Positions 24,558 through 30,888 of a DNA stretch of 64,000 bases are shown one piece after another. Both the position numbers and the translations under genes were made by a program. Source of the DNA: Paenibacillus plantarum. GTDB taxonomy: Bacteria > Bacillota > Bacilli > Paenibacillales > NBRC-103111. Location of the stretch: NCBI RefSeq assembly GCF_013141695.1, contig NZ_WHNY01000040.1:186001-250000 (forward strand), written 5' to 3'. The notes under the pieces were generated by a model. It saw only the letters and a program-made list of their open reading frames with translations. It was not told where the DNA came from and searched no databases. Position 1 is the first letter of the stretch. Each line of letters opens with the position of its first letter.

Positions 24558-25526
24558 TTACTTCGACATATTCATCTGACTATGATCCATTTGCGAATGG
24601 TCCATGGAGCTTTCTTTCTTTATGTCCTTTGTATCCTTGCTTTCGTGACTAGCCCCATGACCATTGTGAGCAGGCTGACCATTCGTATACTTCGTTACGA
24701 TTTGTTCGAAAAGTCCATCTGGGATTTCCGAGAAATATCTCACACCAGATTTACCTGGCATTGCTAATTCCTCGTAACCTTCTTTGGTTAATTTCGTAGG
24801 GACCTTCTTGGTCTTCGCAATGAACGAATCAAAGTCTTCTCGCGAAGTCGCATTCACATCAAACGTCATGTCAGCGAAATGTTCACCACTGAAATTCGCT
24901 CCTGTACCAAAATAATGTCCGATCTCATCCGCTTGCAAATACAACGTCATCGCCATGCCTGACATCGTATAAATTTGCCCGCCTAATTGTGGAATCCAGA
25001 ATGAATTCATCGGTGCATCCGAAGTCAATTCAAACTTAATCGGTGTATCTTCTGGAATTTGCAAATAATTCACCGTAGCGATCCCTTGCTCTGGATAGGT
25101 AAACAACCATTTCCAATCGAGTGATGTCACCTGAATGGTAATCGGTTCTTTATCCGACTTCAATGGTTTTGACGGCTCCAAAGCATAGGTGTACTTCAGC
25201 GTAACCACAGCCAATGTGACAATAATGATGATCGGCACAGCCCACCAAACGATTTCGAGTGAGGTACTGTGAGACCAATTCGGTTTATACGATGCCTTAT
25301 TGCTTTTGCTATCGCGATATCGCCACACAATCCAACCTGTAAGCACAAGAACCGGAACAAGGATGACCCCACATAAAATAGTTGCAATCACAATTAAATC
25401 TCTCTGCTCAGCACCAACGGGTCCTTTAGGATCCAACACCATAGCTTGGCTGCAGCCAGAAAGTACTAAGATGATGGCGACCATCATGAAGAGCATTCCT
25501 GCTTGTACAAGCTTTCTCTTCTTCAT
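24558..25526 (-). CDS. qoxA: Menaquinol oxidase aa3-600 subunit II
   Basis: A 322-aa lipoprotein (lipobox VLSGC, Cys25) with two transmembrane helices (about 42-68 and 88-110) and an extracellular cupredoxin domain. The CuA ligand set C-x3-C of cytochrome c oxidases is absent (region MNSFWIPQLGGQIYTMSGM), which identifies a quinol rather than cytochrome c oxidase. The C-terminus is an unusual Met/His tail, MDHSQMDHSQMNMSK, that could bind copper. It is the first gene of the qoxABCD operon. The 230 bp upstream hold its promoter region and a dyad near 25618-25635. Confidence 0.94.
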   Translation of the reverse strand: MKKRKLVQAGMLFMMVAIILVLSGCSQAMVLDPKGPVGAEQRDLIVIATILCGVILVPVLVLTGWIVWRYRDSKSNKASYKPNWSHSTSLEIVWWAVPIIIIVTLAVVTLKYTYALEPSKPLKSDKEPITIQVTSLDWKWLFTYPEQGIATVNYLQIPEDTPIKFELTSDAPMNSFWIPQLGGQIYTMSGMAMTLYLQADEIGHYFGTGANFSGEHFADMTFDVNATSREDFDSFIAKTKKVPTKLTKEGYEELAMPGKSGVRYFSEIPDGLFEQIVTKYTNGQPAHNGHGASHESKDTKDIKKESSMDHSQMDHSQMNMSK

Positions 25527-25695
25527 CCACTTAACCTCCCAATCAACAAATCCTGCCTGTTATCAACATATCATCTTGTTCGTCAAAGTTCACCATCACA
25601 AAGTCAACTTAACAAATACGTCAACGGTTCGACGTAGTAATGTAAAACAAATGTCACAGAACGTTTGTTGACTCTGCTGGAAAAATATGAACAGC

Positions 25696-25729
25696 AAAAA
25701 GCCTTCCAAGTATTAAACTTGAAAGGCTT
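25696..25729 (-). terminator. Terminator of the small membrane-protein gene
   Basis: AAGCCTTTCAAGT pairs with ACTTGGAAGGCTT (one mismatch) on the minus strand, followed by TTTTTGC. It lies just past the gene ending at 25757. Confidence 0.85.
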
Positions 25730-25756
25730 GCATAGTATTCCTTCGAACCCTCGTTC

Positions 25757-26023
25757 TCATTCACTCTTGGAAACATTGCGAGAATGTACCAAATGAATAG
25801 CGGTACGAATCACATAAATGTGGACACTTCCGACCATGAACCCAATACCCACCATTAATGTTGTATTGCGATCACTGAAGCTTTCTAAACTAAACAAGCT
25901 AAGTACTAAACCTATAGCAAGCAACGCCCATGCGGCAAAAGTCATTAATTTCACTAACGGCATCACATCTCGTTCAACACGCTCAACGGAATTTACGGAC
26001 ACGGCTCTATTTGACATTATCAT
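25757..26023 (-). CDS. Small membrane protein with two predicted helices, unknown function
   Basis: An 88-aa protein; ATG 26023 (MIMSNRAVSV) lies 5 nt after GGAG, and an ATG at 26017 is an alternative. Two hydrophobic segments are seen, LMTFAAWALLAIGLVLSLF and TTLMVGIGFMVGSVHIYVI. I do not recognise a family. It is monocistronic, with its own terminator, and diverges from the MBL gene. Confidence 0.75.
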   Translation of the reverse strand: MIMSNRAVSVNSVERVERDVMPLVKLMTFAAWALLAIGLVLSLFSLESFSDRNTTLMVGIGFMVGSVHIYVIRTAIHLVHSRNVSKSE

Positions 26024-26157
26024 CACCACTCCTGACTTAAATGTAAGTGCTTTAAAACTAGTATAACACAAAAATCAGATTTTGTTCATATTTTATTCAC
26101 ACGATGATCAAAATTTGGACAAAATTAAACTAGCTAATTATGGAACATAGGTTTGTA

Positions 26158-26186
26158 TTGACATTAAATAAAAATTGTGTTATAAT
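26158..26186 (+). promoter_or_regulatory. Consensus sigma-A promoter
   Basis: TTGACA (26158-26163) and TATAAT (26181-26186) are both perfect and separated by exactly 17 nt. The start codon of the MBL hydrolase is about 88 nt downstream, leaving a leader of about 80 nt. Such a perfect promoter implies strong, largely factor-independent transcription. Confidence 0.9.
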
Positions 26187-26273
26187 TAAATATTTGTTTG
26201 ACATACTACACGCCAATGGATATGATAATTCCATGCCTTTTCACACTTATCATTCCAAATTGGAGGGTTTCAC

Positions 26274-27032
26274 ATGCAAATTTCTGAAGGACTTTATTCC
26301 GTTGACTTATCTATTCCACTCATGGGTCGAATCAACGTCATTCATCCCGCCTTATTCGTTGATGAGCAAGGAGCTGTACTTGTAGATACAGGCTACCCTG
26401 GTACCCTTCCACTCCTACAGAAAACATTAGAAAACTTAGGCGTTGATGCATCAACATTGGATTCCGTCATCCTTACACATCAGGATATCGATCATATCGG
26501 AGGTTTACCTGCTCTTCTCGAAAATTCCTCCCAGCCCCTAGAAGTATTCGCTTCTGAACTAGAAAAAGCTTATATTCAAGGCGATAAAATGTTAATTAAA
26601 GTAACCCCTGAATCCATTGAACGTGCTGTTGCGAATTTACCTGCAGACACGACACCTGAATGGCGAGACGCGTTCCGACGTAACCTTGAGAACCCGCCGA
26701 AGGCACCGGTTAACACCATTTTGGAAGATGGTCAGATCATCGACAGATGTGGTGGGATTGTTGTCATTCTTACGCCTGGTCATACACCAGGTCACATGAG
26801 TCTTTATCATAAAAGAAGCAAGACCTTAATCGCCGCGGATTCCATGGTTGTCGCTGAAGGTGAGCTTCAAGGACCAATACCAGCTTACTGCGCTGATTAT
26901 CCCTTAGCCTTGCAGTCATTGCGAAAATTTTTGCAATTCGATATCGAAAGGGTACTTTGCTACCACGGCGGCTTAATCACCGATAATGTGAATCAACGAA
27001 TCGCTGAAATTGTAAACTCCATAGAAGCTTAG
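26274..27032 (+). CDS. Metallo-beta-lactamase-fold hydrolase
   Basis: A 252-aa MBL-fold protein. The metal site THQDIDHIGG (His69, Asp71, Asp73, His74) has Asp in place of the usual second His, as in a subgroup of Bacillota MBL proteins. The later ligands are in TPGHTPGHMSLY (His), AADSM (Asp) and CYHGG (His). There is no signal peptide. GGAGGG lies 8 nt before the ATG. The substrate is unknown; lactones, glyoxalase II-type thioesters and others are all compatible with the fold. Transcription starts from a perfect sigma-A promoter. Confidence 0.9.
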   Translation: MQISEGLYSVDLSIPLMGRINVIHPALFVDEQGAVLVDTGYPGTLPLLQKTLENLGVDASTLDSVILTHQDIDHIGGLPALLENSSQPLEVFASELEKAYIQGDKMLIKVTPESIERAVANLPADTTPEWRDAFRRNLENPPKAPVNTILEDGQIIDRCGGIVVILTPGHTPGHMSLYHKRSKTLIAADSMVVAEGELQGPIPAYCADYPLALQSLRKFLQFDIERVLCYHGGLITDNVNQRIAEIVNSIEA

Positions 27033-27040
27033 TGAACGAA

Positions 27041-27084
27041 AAAGGGCTGACTAACCGTAGATGATCTACAGGTAGTCAGCCCTT
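27041..27084. terminator. Hairpin between the MBL gene and the DUF4870-like gene
   Basis: AAGGGCTGACTA pairs with TAGTCAGCCCTT with inner arms GTAGAT/ATCTAC. A T-run is present on the minus strand, so it mainly serves the leftward gene ending at 27100. Confidence 0.8.
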
Positions 27085-27099
27085 GCTATTATGTACGTT

Positions 27100-27408
27100 C
27101 TACTTCAGAAGTGTATAACTGCCGATAAACGGAAGGGGTTTAACTTGACCTTGCGCTGCCGCAACAATGCCCAGCACGGCCAAAATTACCAATGCCAAGT
27201 TAGCAATCGGCTGCAGGATCCAACCAATGAATGGGATAATGCCGAGAACGACATTCACGATGACCCATGCCAAAAACAAAGTAAGTCCTTGATTGGCATG
27301 GTACCACGCAAACTTGGATTCCTTCGCCGCGATTAACGGGATGAAAAACAAAATGTACGCAAGAATCGCCATTCCTTTGTTACTTTGAATATCTGTGGAA
27401 TCGTACAT
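27100..27408 (-). CDS. DUF4870/Tic20-like membrane protein
   Basis: A 102-aa protein; ATG 27408 (MYDSTDIQSNKG) has GAGGTG 8 nt upstream. Three hydrophobic helices flank the conserved KFAWYHANQGLTLFLAWVIV block (WYHANQG) and a following IIPFIGWILQP motif, typical of the DUF4870 family of small integral membrane proteins. Function is unknown. It is monocistronic, between convergent and codirectional neighbours. Confidence 0.88.
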   Translation of the reverse strand: MYDSTDIQSNKGMAILAYILFFIPLIAAKESKFAWYHANQGLTLFLAWVIVNVVLGIIPFIGWILQPIANLALVILAVLGIVAAAQGQVKPLPFIGSYTLLK

Positions 27409-27495
27409 GGACAGCACCTCATCTTCTCAGAGTTTTCTCTTCCATTATATTCAATTTCCAGCAGCTATTCATCCGCCTACTGGACAAATCTCAAA

Positions 27496-28488
27496 TTATT
27501 TTCGGACCAACTTCCACTCGTGCCAAGCCTTCAGCAACTCCTGCTCTCGCTCTGGTTTTAATCCAGCTACTCGAACCATTTCAGTGCCTCGACCTTGATC
27601 CCATGCCCGTGTATCTTTCACGGTGTCTACTAGTGCTCTCGTCGTTAAACCCGATTGGAACGCTTTTGCATTGTTTAACTGCAACATACCGATCAAACTG
27701 TCGCTTGGAAGCCACAGCGGCAGCTCCATCCAGGGGCCTACCCCTTTTTCGACTAAGAACTCTTCCGTCACCCAAGTAATCGTCGTCTCCACATCGTTAT
27801 CGGTAGATCTGCAAGCTTCCACGACATCTTCCATGGCATACTCTTTTCCACTCGCATGAATAGTTCCCGTTACGCCTTGTTCAATCAGCAGTATCGTCCA
27901 GGCCGCAAGATCACGCACATCAATGAATTGAAGCTTTCGCTCTTTGGGCAGCGGAACTAAAACCTCACCGCCTCGTTGTAAGCGAGCAGGCCAGTAGGTG
28001 AATCGGTCTGAGGCGTCATAAGGTCCAACGATCAGACCTGGGCGAATGATGAGTGCTCCAAGAGGAAATGCTGCTTGGACAACCTGTTCACATTCCGCTT
28101 TGAGCGCCCCATAGCGCTGCCCAGGATCTGCTGCCTCTTCGAGCTTCAACACAGCTGCTGTTTCATCCAATTGAACCTGCTTTAAATCTGCATAGGCAGA
28201 AATGGTTGAAATGAATGTGTAGTGCTTCGCCTGTTTCTTCAACATGTCGGTCGTTGATTTCACAGACTCCGGCTCATAACCACTGGTATCAATTACAGCA
28301 TCCCAATGTATATCTTGCAGTTTAGCAAGGTCGGTATTCCGATCACCTAGAATGTGATGGACTTGTGGAAATGCAGCAGCATCGTAAAGACCACGATGGA
28401 ACAGTGTCACTCTGTGTCCTTTCGTGAGTGCCGCTTCTGTCAGGGCTCTTCCTAGAAATTTGGTGCCGCCAAGGATCAGAATGTTCAT
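27496..28488 (-). CDS. NAD-dependent epimerase/dehydratase family protein
   Basis: A 330-aa extended-SDR protein beginning MNILILGGTKFLGRAL, with the nucleotide-binding GGTKFLG loop at residues 7-13. GGAGG lies 7 nt upstream of ATG 28488. The active-site Tyr/Lys pair is probably the YGALK segment. It resembles the 'isoflavone reductase / CSP41-like' SDR subgroup found in Paenibacillus. The substrate is unknown. It lies 14 nt downstream of cutC and is likely cotranscribed with it. Confidence 0.88.
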   Translation of the reverse strand: MNILILGGTKFLGRALTEAALTKGHRVTLFHRGLYDAAAFPQVHHILGDRNTDLAKLQDIHWDAVIDTSGYEPESVKSTTDMLKKQAKHYTFISTISAYADLKQVQLDETAAVLKLEEAADPGQRYGALKAECEQVVQAAFPLGALIIRPGLIVGPYDASDRFTYWPARLQRGGEVLVPLPKERKLQFIDVRDLAAWTILLIEQGVTGTIHASGKEYAMEDVVEACRSTDNDVETTITWVTEEFLVEKGVGPWMELPLWLPSDSLIGMLQLNNAKAFQSGLTTRALVDTVKDTRAWDQGRGTEMVRVAGLKPEREQELLKAWHEWKLVRK

Positions 28489-28502
28489 GTGTGACCTCCA
28501 CC

Positions 28503-29207
28503 TCACTCCGGATTTACTTGAATGATTTCATCTAATAAGGTTCTCGCTTTTCTTACCTTCGCTTCCTCAACCGCCCCACTCACACGCCCATTTTCTCTTA
28601 CAGCTGTGCCAAGGTGGACATTATGCACCCCAGTAGCTTCGACAAACGAAGTCAAACTGTCGAGTGTAAGTCCTCCACCTGGCAATATGTTTAAGTGACT
28701 GCCGCGGGTAATCGCCATAAGTAGTCGTATCTGGTCAACAGCATGAAGTACACTTGCGGCGCCTCCCGATGTGAGCACGGATTGAATTTGTTTATATGAC
28801 ATCAGCATTGGCAGAGCTTCTGCTTGTTCTTTTATTTCGTCGAAGGCCCGATGAAAAGTCACAGGCAAAGAAGTAGCCCCTAACAAAATTTCAAGATTGT
28901 GGCGATCAATCTTCTTATCCGGCGCCAACACGCCGAATACAAGAGCGCTAGCACCTGCTTGCTCCGCGCCTTGGATCGAATCGAGCATCGTTGCGATGTC
29001 CGCCTCTGACATATGAAAGGATCGCGCATGCGGACGAATCATCACGTTCACTGGAATTTGCACAGCGGATATAATTTGCTTAACGAGCTCTAAATCGGGT
29101 GTTAACCCTCCCTGTTGCAAATCCGCAACAAGTTCAATCCGATCTGCGCCGCCAGCTTCAGCTCGCACAGCATCTTGCAACGTAGTTGCGATTACTTCCA
29201 ATAGCAT
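28503..29207 (-). CDS. cutC: CutC-family protein
   Basis: A 234-aa TIM-barrel protein starting MLLEVIATTLQDAVRAEAGG, with GGAGGG about 11 nt upstream. Family signatures ADRIELVADLQQGGLTP, MIRPHARSF and LPGGGLT are present. CutC has been linked to copper homeostasis in E. coli, but its biochemical role is uncertain and the name is historical. It is followed closely by the SDR gene. Confidence 0.93.
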   Translation of the reverse strand: MLLEVIATTLQDAVRAEAGGADRIELVADLQQGGLTPDLELVKQIISAVQIPVNVMIRPHARSFHMSEADIATMLDSIQGAEQAGASALVFGVLAPDKKIDRHNLEILLGATSLPVTFHRAFDEIKEQAEALPMLMSYKQIQSVLTSGGAASVLHAVDQIRLLMAITRGSHLNILPGGGLTLDSLTSFVEATGVHNVHLGTAVRENGRVSGAVEEAKVRKARTLLDEIIQVNPE

Positions 29208-29275
29208 GTTTCGAACACCCTCCATTATCAGATATATGAATTCCCATTTATACTCTAACACAAAGTGGACAACAC

Positions 29276-29309
29276 AAAAAACTCCAATAATCGATTGGAT
29301 TAAGGAGTT
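29276..29309 (-). terminator. Hairpin with T-run upstream of cutC
   Basis: On the minus strand AACTCC pairs with GGAGTT around an AT-rich imperfect inner stem, followed by six T residues. It lies 27 nt beyond the stop of the possible small ORF ending at 29336 and would end any leftward transcript before cutC. Confidence 0.65.
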
Positions 29310-29335
29310 GTGTCACCCTATAGGATATGTAGTCC

Positions 29336-29458
29336 CTAAATATTCGAAGCCGTTTGCCATTGTTGTTGACGCACTTCGACGAGCTCAAGATTGGCAAATG
29401 AACGACTAAGCTTCAACAATTTCTCCGTTGCTGCTAATTTCGGCAATGGTGCACTCAT
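29336..29458 (-). CDS. Possible 40-aa small ORF
   Basis: A frame beginning MSAPLPKLAATEKLLKLS and ending QQWQTASNI, with AAAGG 7 nt before the ATG and a terminator-like hairpin downstream. An in-frame ATG at 29497 would add 13 residues (MKLLFIVCYKGKP). A competing frame in the same DNA, with no start codon, reads RNVVILESEGDEIVVYRMLQ and ends at a TAG near 29410. Only one, if either, is likely to be real; the region may be a decayed gene. There is otherwise no gene between 29210 and 29614. Confidence 0.3.
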   Translation of the reverse strand: MSAPLPKLAATEKLLKLSRSFANLELVEVRQQQWQTASNI

Positions 29459-29550
29459 AGGCTTGCCTTTGTAACATACGATAAACAACAATTTCATCAC
29501 CTTCGCTTTCTAGGATTACAACGTTTCGTTGGCTTTGCTGCTATATCATT

Positions 29551-29584
29551 CGAAAGACCCCCTCAGTTTTGAGGGGGTCTTTCG
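29551..29584. terminator. Perfect 15-bp hairpin downstream of the deoxynucleoside kinase gene
   Basis: CGAAAGACCCCCTCA (29551-29565) and TGAGGGGGTCTTTCG (29570-29584) form a perfect stem with a four-base loop. Only short T-runs are part of the stem itself. It lies 30 nt past the kinase stop codon and probably ends or protects that transcript. Confidence 0.75.
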
Positions 29585-29614
29585 ACATTTCGACAAATTT
29601 CGCTTCAGCTTATA

Positions 29615-30271
29615 TTACACAATCGCCAATTCAGATAACTTTGCCCGAACTTCTTGAGTTAGTTGAACCGCATCTTCCTGACGATTCACGACATCGATGC
29701 GATCCATATCCACGATAAGAACTTCAGATGCATGATAATGATTCATAACCCAGTCATCATAACCTGACCAAAGCTGACGATAATAATCAACTAACGATTG
29801 ATCCTGTTCAAAGCTGCGGCCACGAAGTCCGATTCGGTACATAACCGTTTCGAAGGAAGCCTTCAAATAGACCATCAGATCAGGCGCCTTCTTAGGCAGC
29901 TCCGCCAACTCTGACATCATGTTATCAGCCAAGCCCTCATACACATCAAACTCCAATTGTGAAATACGTCCTAACTCGCGGTTCACCTTGGCAAAATACC
30001 AATCCTCATAAATACTTCTGTCCAGTACATTTCTGTTATGTACTAATGCCTGTTTAATGGCCTTAAAACGCGTATTCAAAAAGTGCAATTGCAGCAAAAA
30101 CGGATACCGATGCTTTTCGATTTCTTCCGGTGATGCTGTGTAAAATAGCGGTAATATCGGATTATCATCGACACTCTCATAGAAAACATTCGAATTTAGT
30201 TCTTGCCCCAGTAAAGTGGATACCGAAGTCTTACCAAGACCAATCATTCCCCCAACCACAATCACTGCCAT
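29615..30271 (-). CDS. Deoxynucleoside kinase
   Basis: A 218-aa P-loop kinase of the dGK/dAK family. A glycine-rich loop GGMIGLGKTS (7-16), the segment FYESVDDNPILP with the substrate-contacting Glu, the LDRSIYEDWYFA motif (DRS) and the lid RIGLRGRSFEQ are present. It phosphorylates deoxyadenosine, deoxyguanosine or deoxycytidine in salvage; the precise specificity cannot be set from sequence. AAAGGGG lies upstream of the ATG. Confidence 0.92.
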   Translation of the reverse strand: MAVIVVGGMIGLGKTSVSTLLGQELNSNVFYESVDDNPILPLFYTASPEEIEKHRYPFLLQLHFLNTRFKAIKQALVHNRNVLDRSIYEDWYFAKVNRELGRISQLEFDVYEGLADNMMSELAELPKKAPDLMVYLKASFETVMYRIGLRGRSFEQDQSLVDYYRQLWSGYDDWVMNHYHASEVLIVDMDRIDVVNRQEDAVQLTQEVRAKLSELAIV

Positions 30272-30351
30272 TGACCCCTTTCTCCTTCTACCCTATCGTA
30301 ATTTACCTAATGTCAATTCAGCAAAGCTTACCTATTATACAAGGAATTCAA

Positions 30352-30370
30352 AAACGAGGGAACCCTCTTT
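30352..30370. terminator. Short hairpin with flanking T- and A-runs
   Basis: GAGGG-AA-CCCTC with AAAAAC on the left and nine T residues on the right. It can act in both directions and lies about 13 nt past the stop of the candidate micro-ORF at 30380. The stem is short, so efficiency is uncertain. Confidence 0.5.
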
Positions 30371-30379
30371 TTTTTTCCT

Positions 30380-30430
30380 TTATCGTTTGACTTGACTGCC
30401 GCTAAAGAGTCCAATCACTTGGCCGTGCAA
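30380..30430 (-). CDS. Candidate 16-aa micro-ORF
   Basis: On the minus strand an AAGGAGG site is followed 5 nt later by TTG and a 16-codon frame, LHGQVIGLFSGSQVKR, then TAA and a terminator hairpin. A promoter-like TTGTTG-18-TAAAAT lies upstream. The same frame extends upstream without an ATG as YERLKEEN. It may be a peptide gene, a leader or part of a small RNA. I see no other gene between 30272 and 30583. Confidence 0.25.
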   Translation of the reverse strand: MHGQVIGLFSGSQVKR

Positions 30431-30462
30431 ATTTTCCTCCTTCAACCGCTCATATTCTACCT

Positions 30463-30492
30463 ATTTTAGGAAATCCTCTAAGTAACCAACAA
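30463..30492 (-). promoter_or_regulatory. Predicted promoter for the candidate micro-ORF or small RNA
   Basis: TTGTTG (30487-30492) and TAAAAT (30463-30468) on the minus strand with an 18-nt spacer, about 30 nt before the putative TTG start. Confidence 0.35.
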
Positions 30493-30583
30493 AAAAATTA
30501 TGAACACAGTGTGATGAATTCATCTGCCATACTGTCTCTATTTATAAGTACCTAACTACTATCCATATGACAGAGGTGTATCG

Positions 30584-30814
30584 ATGATTTACGGAACGAA
30601 GCTACTAGATACAGATTCAGAATTATTTGCTGCTGCCCTAACAAAAACGCCAGTGTTCGTGTGGTCACTCGATCAATTAGGCGTTTATTACCAAGTAACT
30701 ACAGGGATTATCGTCAAATACACGCCAGATCATGTACAAGTTTACAATGAAAATAACACCACAATTTCTACTTGGTATTCAAGAGAAACTTCGGAATTTA
30801 GTATTGCATTCTAG
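30584..30814 (+). CDS. Small hypothetical protein, 76 aa
   Basis: Starts MIYGTKLLDTDSELFAAALT with AGAGGTG upstream of the ATG. No signal peptide or membrane helix. The C-terminal half (YYQVTTGIIVKYTPDHVQVY) is beta-rich and may be a small barrel. I do not recognise a family. The gene is monocistronic and followed by a strong hairpin. Confidence 0.75.
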   Translation: MIYGTKLLDTDSELFAAALTKTPVFVWSLDQLGVYYQVTTGIIVKYTPDHVQVYNENNTTISTWYSRETSEFSIAF

Positions 30815-30820
30815 AAATGA

Positions 30821-30859
30821 GAAAACCGCCGATACCGGTTCAATCCGTCGGCGGTTTTC
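30821..30859. terminator. Bidirectional terminator
   Basis: GAAAACCGCCGA (30821-30832) and TCGGCGGTTTTC (30848-30859) form a perfect 12-bp stem between two convergent genes. Confidence 0.85.
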
Positions 30860-30888
30860 AGCTTCTCATCGTGTTTAAAGCAAGAAAA

